In this document: piece by piece, positions 47,662 to 55,544 of the stretch
Numbering within the stretch: the stretch's first letter is position 1
Layout of the letters: every line of letters starts with the position of its first letter
DNA from: a virus
IMG/VR virus record: IMGVR_UViG_3300044799_000048
Location: 1 to 64,000 of that record
DNA: 64,000 bases
Strand: one strand, 5' to 3'
Notes under the pieces: generated by a model
What the model saw: only the letters and a program-made list of their open reading frames with translations
Told to the model about the DNA's origin: nothing
The model's database searches: none
Translations under genes and position numbers: made by a program

Positions 47662-49062
47662 TCAATAACTACTAAAGCAACGTTTACACAATGGCAGTTC
47701 CTTCTTCTTACCTGCTATATGCTTTGCTCTCAGTTTCTCAAAAAGACGCCCACGCCAAACTTGGGAAACGTTGTTCTCAAACACATTGCCAAGCGTCATT
47801 TCTGCATTCCAATCTTGACAACACATTACCACCTGCCCGTCGGTGTGGACTATTAAATTTTTGAACGGTTGGTGACACGGAAGATCGTCGCTCGCATCCA
47901 TGAGAGCACCCTTGCCATCTCTGTTCTCACGCGGAACCCAAGTAAGAAGCACTCCATTTCCGCCCCACACTTTAGGCATCAACGGTATTTCGTGAATGTT
48001 CTCAGCTTGGGCAACCATATGTATTCTGACTTCACACTTGCCCCCCGCTTCTTCAATGAATCCGTGGACGTTCCTATAAGTCTGATCGAAGTTCAACCCA
48101 AGGCGAATTTTCTCATACGTCTCTTTAGTAGCGCCATCAATACTGAAAGCAATAGACTTCAACCCTGCATCAAGTAGTCCCCTTGCGCGCTCCCTAGTCA
48201 TCAATGAACCGTTAGTAAAGAAAAACGCATTCGCACCATGTTTAGTTATATACTCGACACGTTCTTCCAAACACTTGTCAATCAGGGGTTCGCCGTATTG
48301 GGCCAGATTGAAGAACCTTGTGCCCATATCAACCGCCTCATCTACCACCCGTTGAAAGTTAAGTTGTGGCATATAGGATAGACGGGAGATTCGCTCGTGC
48401 GGGCACATGATGCAACGTGCATTGCATAGGCTTGTAACTTCACAGTTAACAGATTCAAGTTCTACCTTGGTGTCAAACACCTTCGCCGTATTTGCCGGGA
48501 TAAGTTTAGCGATATCAAGATCGCTGAATCCCTTCACAAATACTACGATGTTATTCTTGTAGTAGTTCGCCGCGATGCTGATGTGCCCTATCCTAGATCG
48601 CAGGCAATCTACTAACTCAAATCCATGTTTCTCGAAACGTTCTTTCCAGTAAGAAAGAGGTTGTAGGTTGATGTGGTTCTCACCGACTTGCCCTGGGGGA
48701 GCAGCGGAAAATACAATAACATTCGACGCGTTACAAAGAATAGACACCAACTGCTCCCCCGCCGACTCAGATAGATGCTCTGCTGTTTCCAGAGACATCG
48801 CCATATCAAATTTACGGTCAAGTGTGAATGGTTGTTCAAGGTCTGCAAGGATGTGCGGAACGATTGGTTTTGCCCACGGCCCATCTATCCCAAGTACATC
48901 TATTCCACCTTGCATGAAAACTTGTAACCATAGTCCCTGTCCACAACCAACATCCAAAATAGAAGACGGGTGGAAAAGTTTCACAATAATAGGAACGATC
49001 GCTTGCGCCGAACAGAACGAGTCCCCCGCATTTTCTCCATAGAACTGTTTGTCATAACTCAT
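47662..49062 (-). CDS. fused SAM methyltransferase and radical SAM/SPASM-like protein
   Basis: A 466-residue two-domain protein. Residues 30-180 form a Class I methyltransferase (LDVGCGQGLW at 36-45, ISAAPP-like region). Residues 200-460 form a radical SAM domain with C213-x3-C217-x2-C220, then C-terminal Cys (MCC, LCKRC) suggesting a SPASM/twitch-type cluster. The pairing of both in one chain is unusual. It may modify a sugar or peptide. Overlaps the upstream methyltransferase by four bases. Confidence 0.75.
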   Translation of the reverse strand: MSYDKQFYGENAGDSFCSAQAIVPIIVKLFHPSSILDVGCGQGLWLQVFMQGGIDVLGIDGPWAKPIVPHILADLEQPFTLDRKFDMAMSLETAEHLSESAGEQLVSILCNASNVIVFSAAPPGQVGENHINLQPLSYWKERFEKHGFELVDCLRSRIGHISIAANYYKNNIVVFVKGFSDLDIAKLIPANTAKVFDTKVELESVNCEVTSLCNARCIMCPHERISRLSYMPQLNFQRVVDEAVDMGTRFFNLAQYGEPLIDKCLEERVEYITKHGANAFFFTNGSLMTRERARGLLDAGLKSIAFSIDGATKETYEKIRLGLNFDQTYRNVHGFIEEAGGKCEVRIHMVAQAENIHEIPLMPKVWGGNGVLLTWVPRENRDGKGALMDASDDLPCHQPFKNLIVHTDGQVVMCCQDWNAEMTLGNVFENNVSQVWRGRLFEKLRAKHIAGKKKELPLCKRCFSSY

Positions 49063-49529
49063 GGGATTTTCCTGAGAAGAAAGTGAAGGCCATGCTCAAG
49101 AACCGCTTCTGATTTTATGATGTGAAACCGGCACGATGAATAGTGAGGCAATAACTGGCACAGGAGTCTGTCGGGATCAAAGTAGTCCATCGAGAGATAG
49201 GTGAAGAACATAGTATGTGTCGGGTCTACAAAAGCCTGGGCGGTCGTGGCGTCTGGAACTTGACAGGCAAACTGTCCGTTGGGAACTAAGACACGCCAAA
49301 CCTCTTCCATCACTTCAATGAAAGAACCAGATGTAAGATGCTCAAGACTATCGCGCATAACAATCGCTTCTGCTGTACTGTCAAGCCAAGGCCAGGGTTT
49401 CTTGTTAAGATCGCATTGAAGAAAGTCCTTGCCCTCGACGCGTTCTGGAAACCTAACTCTTATATCTACCTTGTCAACGTTGAGAAAGTCATCCAGAAGA
49501 AGAATGCCACATCCAAGATTAAGTTTCAT
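49059..49529 (-). CDS. SAM-dependent methyltransferase
   Basis: A 156-residue protein starting MKLNLGCG, a glycine loop of class I methyltransferases, then DKVDIRVRFPERVEG and FLQCDLNKKPWP, and a conserved SLEHL (carrying the catalysis/substrate-side His) typical of small sugar/lipid methyltransferases. Overlaps both neighbours. Part of the glycan cassette. Confidence 0.75.
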   Translation of the reverse strand: MKLNLGCGILLLDDFLNVDKVDIRVRFPERVEGKDFLQCDLNKKPWPWLDSTAEAIVMRDSLEHLTSGSFIEVMEEVWRVLVPNGQFACQVPDATTAQAFVDPTHTMFFTYLSMDYFDPDRLLCQLLPHYSSCRFHIIKSEAVLEHGLHFLLRKIP

Positions 49530-49852
49530 GAAAGTTTCACTTCATTCACATGAAATGGGGCGTGTTCAGGACAATAACACCTGGCGTTATCATCACATTC
49601 AAGATCGCCACCTTCTGAGTCCTCAATATCAAAAAAGCCCCACTTTAAATCAGGCCAGAGTATAAGTTTGGGGGTCACGCGTTTTCCCATACCATCAATG
49701 AATAACCAATCTTCCCATTTGCTAGCATCTTCTTCGTCGTAACTAGTAAGATTGTCGATGAAATCTGGATATGGCCCGCACCTATCATCATCGCAAACCC
49801 AAGTATCAGTGTCTTCATCATCACTGCCACCAGAACTCCAACCATGTCCCAT
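49526..49852 (-). CDS. acidic Cys/His protein
   Basis: A 108-residue protein, strongly acidic (many Asp/Glu) with WVCDDDRCG and CDDNARCYCPEH clusters that may bind zinc. Lies between the methyltransferase and the GT4 gene and overlaps the former by four bases. Function unknown. Confidence 0.5.
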   Translation of the reverse strand: MGHGWSSGGSDDEDTDTWVCDDDRCGPYPDFIDNLTSYDEEDASKWEDWLFIDGMGKRVTPKLILWPDLKWGFFDIEDSEGGDLECDDNARCYCPEHAPFHVNEVKLS

Positions 49853-49863
49853 GTTATTCTCCT

Positions 49864-51063
49864 TTAACTCAACCAGCGTTCTGTTTCAGATTCGGAGTCA
49901 ATCTTCTCTTGAAGAAGTGCGAGGGCCGGCACCCACGATTCCATTACGACTTTATCCGCATCCCAATTTAGGGCGTGTTCGCGAGTCTCTACTTTCATCT
50001 GCTCCCACACCGAATTGGCATTCTCTTTTAGATAATATGCTTCAAGAATCTTATCGGCTAGTTGTTCATCACTCACAACCGCTTGATAGGAGTGGTCATC
50101 TGGACAAATTACACGACTCACTGGTTCGAGAAGCCAACCATAGGTAATCTCAGTCATCGCCGTGTAGTTGGTTGCAATAACCGGAACGCCACACGCATTC
50201 GCCTCAAGGATAGGAAGTCCAAACCCCTCACCGCCGCTTGGCAGAATGAGAATGTCCATTGCGTTGTAGAGTTGAGCCATCTCCTCGCGCTGGAACCCAA
50301 GATGAAAGTTCTTAGGGCTTGTCATCGAAACGAAGTCGGCAACCCCGTTCTGCGTAATGAGGAACTCAAGGTTCAGTCCAGTAGGTGTTACTTTCGGAGC
50401 ATGGAGTAGGAGTTTAATTTCAGGAATCTTATCTTTCAAAAGCGCAATGGCATGGAAGGCCCGCTCGATTCCCTTACGGTAGTCCATATTTGCCGCGACC
50501 ATTCCCACGACAAACTTGCCATCAACACCCAGATTCTTCTTGATGATGTCTTTGTCACATGGAGTTCCATCGGGAAGAACGGTAAGCGGTTTGAAAATAT
50601 TCGTGTCAGTACAAAGCGGGACAACGGTTAGGTTGTGAAATCCCTTATCTTCAAGGGCTTTCTTGGCATCTTGACACCACGGCCACAACCAGTAGGCAGT
50701 CTTGATAGAACTCGCAACCCTAACAGAGAGTGGGTGGCGGTCAATCGGAAACCACGGAACCCACCTGACACCCTTGCGAATACCGAAGGATGCAGGGATA
50801 GGCCATGCATCCCAATGAGTGATAACAATGTCGGGGTGAAGCATGTCGGTATAGAACTCAATCACCGAATCACAGGACTGATCGAAGTCAGACCGATGCC
50901 AGCAGTCGAAATTTTCCCAAGTAGCCTTGGCACCCTCGACCCCATAATTACAGAGAAAGGTAATTTTATGTCCCAATTCCCTAAGACGCGGGGCTACAAA
51001 CGAAGGAGTGGTTGCGTAGGAGCCGCTACTCCACGGCGAATTACACACTAAAAGCAGGTTCAT
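49864..51063 (-). CDS. family 4 glycosyltransferase
   Basis: A 399-residue GT-B protein. MNLLLVCNSPWSSGSYATTP is the N-terminal nucleotide-like fold; the C-terminal lobe has GGEGFGLPILEANACGVPVI, the E-x7-E motif of GT4 enzymes. Transfers a sugar from a nucleotide donor. First gene of the cassette. Confidence 0.85.
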   Translation of the reverse strand: MNLLLVCNSPWSSGSYATTPSFVAPRLRELGHKITFLCNYGVEGAKATWENFDCWHRSDFDQSCDSVIEFYTDMLHPDIVITHWDAWPIPASFGIRKGVRWVPWFPIDRHPLSVRVASSIKTAYWLWPWCQDAKKALEDKGFHNLTVVPLCTDTNIFKPLTVLPDGTPCDKDIIKKNLGVDGKFVVGMVAANMDYRKGIERAFHAIALLKDKIPEIKLLLHAPKVTPTGLNLEFLITQNGVADFVSMTSPKNFHLGFQREEMAQLYNAMDILILPSGGEGFGLPILEANACGVPVIATNYTAMTEITYGWLLEPVSRVICPDDHSYQAVVSDEQLADKILEAYYLKENANSVWEQMKVETREHALNWDADKVVMESWVPALALLQEKIDSESETERWLS

Positions 51064-51091
51064 ATTTATTCTCTTTCTCTATGTTTTTATT

Positions 51092-51113
51092 GGGAGGGAC
51101 TTACGCCCCTCCC
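51092..51113 (-). other. intergenic hairpin downstream of 51121
   Basis: A 7-bp stem GGGAGGG / CCCTCCC with an 8-base loop between the structural gene 51121 and the GT4 gene. No T-run on either strand, so it may reduce readthrough or stabilise mRNA. Confidence 0.45.
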
Positions 51114-51120
51114 CGGTGTT

Positions 51121-51735
51121 TCAGTCAGAAACAGTCCACGTGAAGGCGACGAGCGCGTCCGAGATTGTAGTTCCGCCAGCATTGGTACTTTTCTTTGCCA
51201 TGACCCAATCACCAGAAGCGAGTGTGCCACCAGTGATAGTACCCCACGACAATGGGGTCAATGCAAGCAATGTTCCAGCCGTTCCACTATTCACAGAGCA
51301 GATTGTTCCAGCGAGCGTGGTTCCGCCAGTGTACTTCGTCAGCATCAGTGTGTTGTTATCAGCGGCACCGCCAATAATCGCAGCACTGGACATGAAGTAC
51401 GCAGCAGATACGACGCCAGCACCAGGAGCCTTGAAAACAGGACTCTCGATATTAGCAGCAACACTAGCATGAATCCACTTTGTTGCAACGGGATGCACCT
51501 TAGCAGCCGTAACTAGAAGCGCCGCAGTAATACTGCCAGCCAATTTAGCAGCAGTGATACTGCCGTTTGTAAGACCGCCGACGGGAATAAGTGTCCCATC
51601 AGGAGCGCCCGTATGAGTATGACCGTTGTCAAACGCAACCATCGCTACGAGGTTGGTGTAACCGGCCTTCATCCATTCGCCTACGCCTTGCTGTAGTCGT
51701 TTCGACCAAGTAGCAAGGGCCGTTGTGATAGCCAT
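51121..51735 (-). CDS. capsid-region structural protein
   Basis: A 204-residue protein from the ATG preceded by GGAGGTAC. Ala/Gly/Thr-rich (TNGSITAAKLAGSITAALLV), helical start, no membrane segment. It lies directly downstream of the decoration-like pair, so a capsid accessory or fibre is likely. It is flanked by hairpins at 51092 and 51781. Confidence 0.55.
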   Translation of the reverse strand: MAITTALATWSKRLQQGVGEWMKAGYTNLVAMVAFDNGHTHTGAPDGTLIPVGGLTNGSITAAKLAGSITAALLVTAAKVHPVATKWIHASVAANIESPVFKAPGAGVVSAAYFMSSAAIIGGAADNNTLMLTKYTGGTTLAGTICSVNSGTAGTLLALTPLSWGTITGGTLASGDWVMAKKSTNAGGTTISDALVAFTWTVSD

Positions 51736-51780
51736 TTGTACCTCCATGAGCGCGCGTTTCCACGCGCAATCGGTGATGAA

Positions 51781-51803
51781 GGGAGGACTTATCCAGTCCT
51801 CCC
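51781..51803 (-). other. intergenic hairpin between decoration gene and 51121
   Basis: GGGAGGAC / GTCCTCCC with a 7-base loop. It resembles the hairpin at 51092, so the gene between is flanked by similar stem-loops. Confidence 0.45.
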
Positions 51804-51816
51804 CCATTGAGTAAGT

Positions 51817-52347
51817 CTAGTACGTGTATTCCAGTGTCAACATCATGACAGGAACCAACGTGCCAGAGGTCGCTGTGCTTCGGTTGAAGAACAGCGGATA
51901 CGTAGCGGGAACAGTCCCCAGAGGAGTCACCGTACTGATGGAACCCATGCTCGTCTTAACGCCACCGACCAAGGTGCCGGCTGTACCAGTGTATGTGAAC
52001 GGTGTCCCATAGGGAGTAACCGTTCCAGCAGTAGTACACGTCACTAGATCGTAAGCGTTGTACGACACGGCCGCACTAACGACGTTAGATGCAGCGGTGA
52101 GATAGGCGCCGGTCAGTACAATGGCCTTCGGTTTGACAAACAACGGAAGTCCAAGAACTCCCGCCGCGCCACTCGGAATGTAGAACTGTTCCGTGACCTT
52201 GTTGTTCGAGACTGTCTCCCCACCAGCTTCTAGGATTGCCTTGATTTCAGCGAGGTGTTGGTCAGCACAGACGTGCGGGCCAGTCCCACTGAATTCGTAG
52301 CCTAGAACCTTGGCGGTGATTGTCCCGGAGGTTGTGAAAGTTGCCAT
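51817..52347 (-). CDS. capsid decoration-like protein, copy 2
   Basis: A 176-residue protein very similar along its full length to 52356-52889: same MATFTTSGTITAK start, GPHVC-DQH, VTPYGTPF and ending MLTLEYTY. The two genes arose by tandem duplication. Small Thr/Gly-rich beta proteins beside the major capsid gene are commonly decoration proteins. Confidence 0.65.
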   Translation of the reverse strand: MATFTTSGTITAKVLGYEFSGTGPHVCADQHLAEIKAILEAGGETVSNNKVTEQFYIPSGAAGVLGLPLFVKPKAIVLTGAYLTAASNVVSAAVSYNAYDLVTCTTAGTVTPYGTPFTYTGTAGTLVGGVKTSMGSISTVTPLGTVPATYPLFFNRSTATSGTLVPVMMLTLEYTY

Positions 52348-52355
52348 GTTACCTC

Positions 52356-52889
52356 CTAGTAAGTGTACTCCAAAGTCAACAGGATGTTGGAGGTAGTTAC
52401 GCCCGAACCAGCCGTACCCTTCTGATAAAACAGGGGATACGTCGCGGGAACGGTGCCCAATGGAGTCACTGTGTTCAACGAACCCATCGAGGTCTTTACC
52501 CCACCAACCAACGTGCCCGCAGTCCCGCCCGTATAAGAGAACGGTGTCCCATACGGCGTAACAGTTCCAGCCGTAGTGAACGTCACAAGACTGTGAGTGC
52601 AGTAGTTGTCAGCGTGCCCAACGATATTGGCCGCGGCCGTGATGTAAGCGCCGGTCAACACGATAGCATGGGGTTTGACAAAGAGGGGTTGACCGATGTT
52701 AGCAGCAGCCTGGCCAAGAACGTAGAACTGTTCAGTCACCTTGTTAGCCGAAACGGTTTCGCCACCGGCCTCCAAGATAGCCTTGATCTCAGCCATGTGC
52801 TGATCGCCACACACATGCGGCCCCGTGCCAGAAAACTCGTAACCAAGAATCTTAGCTGTGATCGTTCCAGAGGTAGTAAATGTAGCCAT
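52356..52889 (-). CDS. capsid decoration-like protein, copy 1
   Basis: A 177-residue protein, paralogue of 51817-52347. It lies 11 bases after the major capsid stop. Divergence is concentrated around residues 57-100 (YVLGQAAANIGQ versus YIPSGAAGVLGL), as expected for surface variation. Confidence 0.65.
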   Translation of the reverse strand: MATFTTSGTITAKILGYEFSGTGPHVCGDQHMAEIKAILEAGGETVSANKVTEQFYVLGQAAANIGQPLFVKPHAIVLTGAYITAAANIVGHADNYCTHSLVTFTTAGTVTPYGTPFSYTGGTAGTLVGGVKTSMGSLNTVTPLGTVPATYPLFYQKGTAGSGVTTSNILLTLEYTY

Positions 52890-52900
52890 TATACCACCCC

Positions 52901-53569
52901 CTATCCCAGACTAACGCCGTGGCGAATCGCAACCATGAAGTCCTGGTTGAGAATCTTTGCCACGAACGTAGTCTTCCAGCCGATGCTTCCGCGCTGATTC
53001 AAGGGATCCTCAGCGCCGCCGCCACCGACCGGTTTGATAATCATCGACACGGGATTGACCTTCTTGCCAGTGCCAGACGAATCGCCGCCAGCCGTTGTAG
53101 CTGGAACCGACCCGAACATGTCACCAGCGAGACCGCCGATACCGTAGGCATTCTTGCCCAGGATCAACGTGGTCATCACACGTTCCGAAGATGTATTCGC
53201 CACAAGACCCAAGTCAGTCGCCCGACTCGACACGTACCAGTCAACTCCAAGCCACGTCGCAAACTTGTACGTCGCGAGAGGATTGTTCTTGCCAGGCTCG
53301 GTCGCATACAGGGCCGTGTTGATGAATGTACTGTCCTGCATGAGGTCAAATTTTGTCTTCGGATGTATGATTCCCACGTAGTTCGCGCCCTGGATCGGAC
53401 GCGCGTTGTTGGTTTCCAACGTAGACAATGCTTCCATTACTTCAGCCGCCGTCAGCGTCATCGTTCCACGAAGTGTATCGTTCGTGGTGGCGGTGGAGGC
53501 GTACTGAATTGTGGTCGCCGCGGCTAGGATGGCGCGAGTCAGTTCGTCTACTGTTAAACCAGCCTGCTC
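52901..53569 (-). CDS. major capsid protein (N4-gp56 family), exon 3
   Basis: Third and largest exon (222 codons plus stop) of a 343-residue N4-gp56-type capsid protein. It continues the reading frame of exon 2 with EQAGLTVDELTRAILAAATT, and includes NYVGIIHPKTKFDLMQDSTF, typical of the family. Taken alone it would seem to start at the internal ATG at 53461, but the 36 codons upstream are clearly capsid sequence. Confidence 0.8.
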   Translation of the reverse strand, partial: EQAGLTVDELTRAILAAATTIQYASTATTNDTLRGTMTLTAAEVMEALSTLETNNARPIQGANYVGIIHPKTKFDLMQDSTFINTALYATEPGKNNPLATYKFATWLGVDWYVSSRATDLGLVANTSSERVMTTLILGKNAYGIGGLAGDMFGSVPATTAGGDSSGTGKKVNPVSMIIKPVGGGGAEDPLNQRGSIGWKTTFVAKILNQDFMVAIRHGVSLG

Positions 53570-53597
53570 CGACCTGTTACTTTCTAACCATCGTGAT

Positions 53598-53626
53598 TTG
53601 ACAAGATTTGAGTTCTATGATATACT
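53598..53626 (+). promoter_or_regulatory. sigma70-like promoter inside intron 2
   Basis: TTGACA, 17 bases, TATACT, 29 bases before the start of the antisense endonuclease gene at 53655. It allows expression independent of the capsid transcript. Confidence 0.8.
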
Positions 53627-53654
53627 TGGTGATAATACATTATGGAGGTGTTTC

Positions 53655-54446
53655 ATGAACGTGTATGGGCGTCCAAGAAAGTGGCATATCCCCACGCGAG
53701 AACAATTGTATCAGGATTATCTTGTTGATCGTCTGTCTATTGATGAACTAAGAGATAAGTGGGGTTGCTATGAAAGTTGGGTAAAGAAATTGGGAATTCC
53801 CCTTCGGGGGTATCCAGTGAAAGATGTACAACGCAAACGATTTACACCCTCACAACTACAAATTGTGTATGGTGTCGTTCTTGGTGACGGTTATCTAAAC
53901 ATCCCCAAGGGATGTAGGTGGCCGCAACTTTCCATAGAACACTCTGTATTACAAGAAGAGTATGTTATCTGGTTAAGAGAAAAACTCGAACCATTCTCTG
54001 GAAAGTTAGAACGATATGCCGCACGCCAAAATGTGTATAAAGGAAGAACCATCTTTGGTAAGGGGTCTGTTAGGTTTAGAACGTGTGCCCATCCGGAACT
54101 ATTACCAATCTATGAAGAATGTTATCCGAATAAAGTACGTCATATTACCGCGGAACACTTAGAAAAGATGGATGCGCCGGCAGTTGCGGTTCTATTCATG
54201 GATGACGGATGTAATAGCGATCTAAATAAGGGTATTTGTTTTTCAACCGGAGAACATCCTATTGAAGAACAACGTATCCTATCAGATTGGTTTCTTTCTC
54301 AGTGGGGCCTTGTTAATACTATTAGACACCAAAAAGAATGCGGGTATCGCATTACATTCTATGGGAAAAGTGCAAGGGGACTATTAAGTTTGATTGAGCC
54401 ATACATAGCACCAAGTATGCTATACAAATTACACGGTGGCGGGTAG
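53655..54446 (+). CDS. LAGLIDADG homing endonuclease, antisense to the capsid gene
   Basis: A 263-residue protein with an N-terminal HTH-like region (TREQLYQDYL ... YESWVKKLGI) and two LAGLIDADG-type helices: YGVVLGDGY at residues 72-80 and VAVLFMDDG at 177-185. These carry the Asp residues of a single-chain LAGLIDADG endonuclease, which cuts intron-less alleles and so spreads the intron. GGAGGTG precedes the ATG; it is encoded on the strand opposite to the host gene. Confidence 0.85.
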   Translation: MNVYGRPRKWHIPTREQLYQDYLVDRLSIDELRDKWGCYESWVKKLGIPLRGYPVKDVQRKRFTPSQLQIVYGVVLGDGYLNIPKGCRWPQLSIEHSVLQEEYVIWLREKLEPFSGKLERYAARQNVYKGRTIFGKGSVRFRTCAHPELLPIYEECYPNKVRHITAEHLEKMDAPAVAVLFMDDGCNSDLNKGICFSTGEHPIEEQRILSDWFLSQWGLVNTIRHQKECGYRITFYGKSARGLLSLIEPYIAPSMLYKLHGGG

Positions 54447-54625
54447 TCAATTTCTGCTACCTCTTACAGTTCGTTTCCTGTAAGTCCAGATCATCGTTTC
54501 ACCTTACGGTGTCTTCTCGCTTGATCGTTGCTGCTGCACGCTTTCGCTGCTTGCATCGGGTAACCATCACAGGCGTTCCCGTTATTCAGAGAAGATTTAG
54601 GCTCGGCAAATTAGTTTATTCGGCT

Positions 54626-54811
54626 ACCGAGCAACTCACTCTCCTCGGTCACAATAGGATCGATGGACAGTTTGTCGATCAGGTCACTGTGCTGAATCCA
54701 CGCGCCGTACTGATCTACGGTAGCGGTGATCGCGGTCGGGCTGATACTCACGCCGATGGGGGTCACGCCTTCGGAAAGGGGCGTGGTCGCGACCGCGAGA
54801 GAACCAAACTT
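54626..54811 (-). CDS. major capsid protein, exon 2
   Basis: A 62-codon internal exon of the capsid protein, KFGSLAVATTPLSEGVTPIG through ITATVDQYGAWIQHSDLID to TEESELLG. Its ATTPLSEGVTP segment is a hallmark of the N4-gp56 capsid family. It is flanked by the two introns and restores the frame from ..TVNFR of exon 1 to EQAGL of exon 3. Confidence 0.75.
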
Positions 54812-54830
54812 CAATCTGTTACTTTAGGAT

Positions 54831-54859
54831 TTGCATATTCTCAAGAATTGTGTTATGAT
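54831..54859 (+). promoter_or_regulatory. sigma70-like promoter inside intron 1
   Basis: TTGCAT, 17 bases, TATGAT, 21 bases before the ATG at 54881. The following leader ATGGAGGTGTTT is shared with intron 2. Confidence 0.6.
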
Positions 54860-54880
54860 AGTCAATCAATGGAGGTGTTT

Positions 54881-55150
54881 ATGGTTTCAGAAACTTATTT
54901 TGTCATAACGTGTAAAAACTGCGGACACGAGGCCCACAAACCAATGGGTAGTTGGCACGATGCAGAAGTATCCGTAGAACGAGGCGGCTGGAAATTTGTC
55001 CGTGGTGCTAAATCCCTTACTGGTGATTGGTATTGTACCAATTGTCTAAGGGAGGCGGATTCTGCTGAAGATTATGCCATTCGGTGTGGATGGATGAAAC
55101 CGCCGCGCCCATCATTCTGGAAACGTATCGGTGCAGTCTTTTTTGATTGA
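54881..55150 (+). CDS. zinc-ribbon protein in intron 1, antisense to the capsid gene
   Basis: An 89-residue protein from the ATG behind GGAGGTG. CKNCGH and CTNC form a zinc ribbon; the C-terminus is basic and aromatic (PPRPSFWKRIGAVFFD). It has no HNH, GIY-YIG or LAGLIDADG motif that I can see, so its relation to intron mobility is unclear; it could be a remnant or a partner of such an enzyme. Confidence 0.6.
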   Translation: MVSETYFVITCKNCGHEAHKPMGSWHDAEVSVERGGWKFVRGAKSLTGDWYCTNCLREADSAEDYAIRCGWMKPPRPSFWKRIGAVFFD

Positions 55151-55358
55151 ATATGCAAACGGGTAGCCATTTCTGCTACCTCTCCACCTTCAAATGTTAT
55201 ACGTGGAGTTCAGAGCACATCATCATCCTTACGGATGTCTCGTCTATGCTCGTTACGCACTTCCCTTTCGGGGTTGGTTCGGTATTGCCCACTCCTGGGT
55301 GTCCACCGAGTTAGCGAGATTTTCAGATACCGTTTCCGGTATAGGCCGCTAGTTATTA

Positions 55359-55535
55359 ACGGAAGTTAACTGTAAGACCCTGATGGTCGGGAATCTGGAA
55401 GGAGCGGCCCTTCTGACCGAACTGGGCATGAACCAAGTTCGGAAGGGCACGTTCCAAGAGAGTCTTGTCATAAAACGCTGCTACCTGTTCGGCACTCCAG
55501 CCTGAAGCGCCATAGGTCTGTGTAGTTGTTGCCAT
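55359..55535 (-). CDS. major capsid protein, exon 1
   Basis: A 59-codon first exon: MATTTQTYGASGWSAEQVAA, FYDKTLLERALPNLVHAQFG and IPDHQGLTVNFR, matching the N-terminus of N4-gp56 capsid proteins (FYDKxLLERA..P). AGGAGG precedes the ATG. If unspliced, translation would end right after the exon. Confidence 0.75.
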
Positions 55536-55544
55536 GAAATCCTC

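Larger units (their letters stand above)
53570..54625 (-). ncRNA. group I intron 2 of the capsid gene
   Basis: Interrupts the capsid gene between GGT and GAG codons. The exon end CTCGGT pairs with GCCGAG (5' part of the intron) to give a 6-bp P1 with U-G at the splice site. The intron ends in G, after GTAACAGGTCG, homologous to the end of intron 1. A conserved stretch (54441-54464) is shared with intron 1. An antisense LAGLIDADG gene lies inside. Confidence 0.75.
54812..55358 (-). ncRNA. group I intron 1 of the capsid gene
   Basis: A 547-base intron. The exon end CCGT and first intron bases pair with TAGCGG to give P1 CCGTTA / TAGCGG with a U-G pair at the splice site. The intron ends in G after GTAACAGATTG. 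Conserved parts shared with intron 2 are 55161-55183 (about AGAGGTAGCAGAAAT on the minus strand) and about 55227-55240. An antisense ORF with its own promoter lies inside. Retaining the intron gives a stop codon at its first codon. Confidence 0.7.

Noticed and set aside
53570-54625. An intein instead of an intron
   Set aside because: The minus-strand frame has stops inside the insert and the endonuclease ORF is on the other strand, so it cannot be spliced as protein.
52901-55535. Reading the capsid pieces as separate genes or as a decayed pseudogene
   Set aside because: The frames join exactly at P1-supported splice sites into a full N4-gp56 protein, and both intron ends are alike, so splicing is the simpler explanation.
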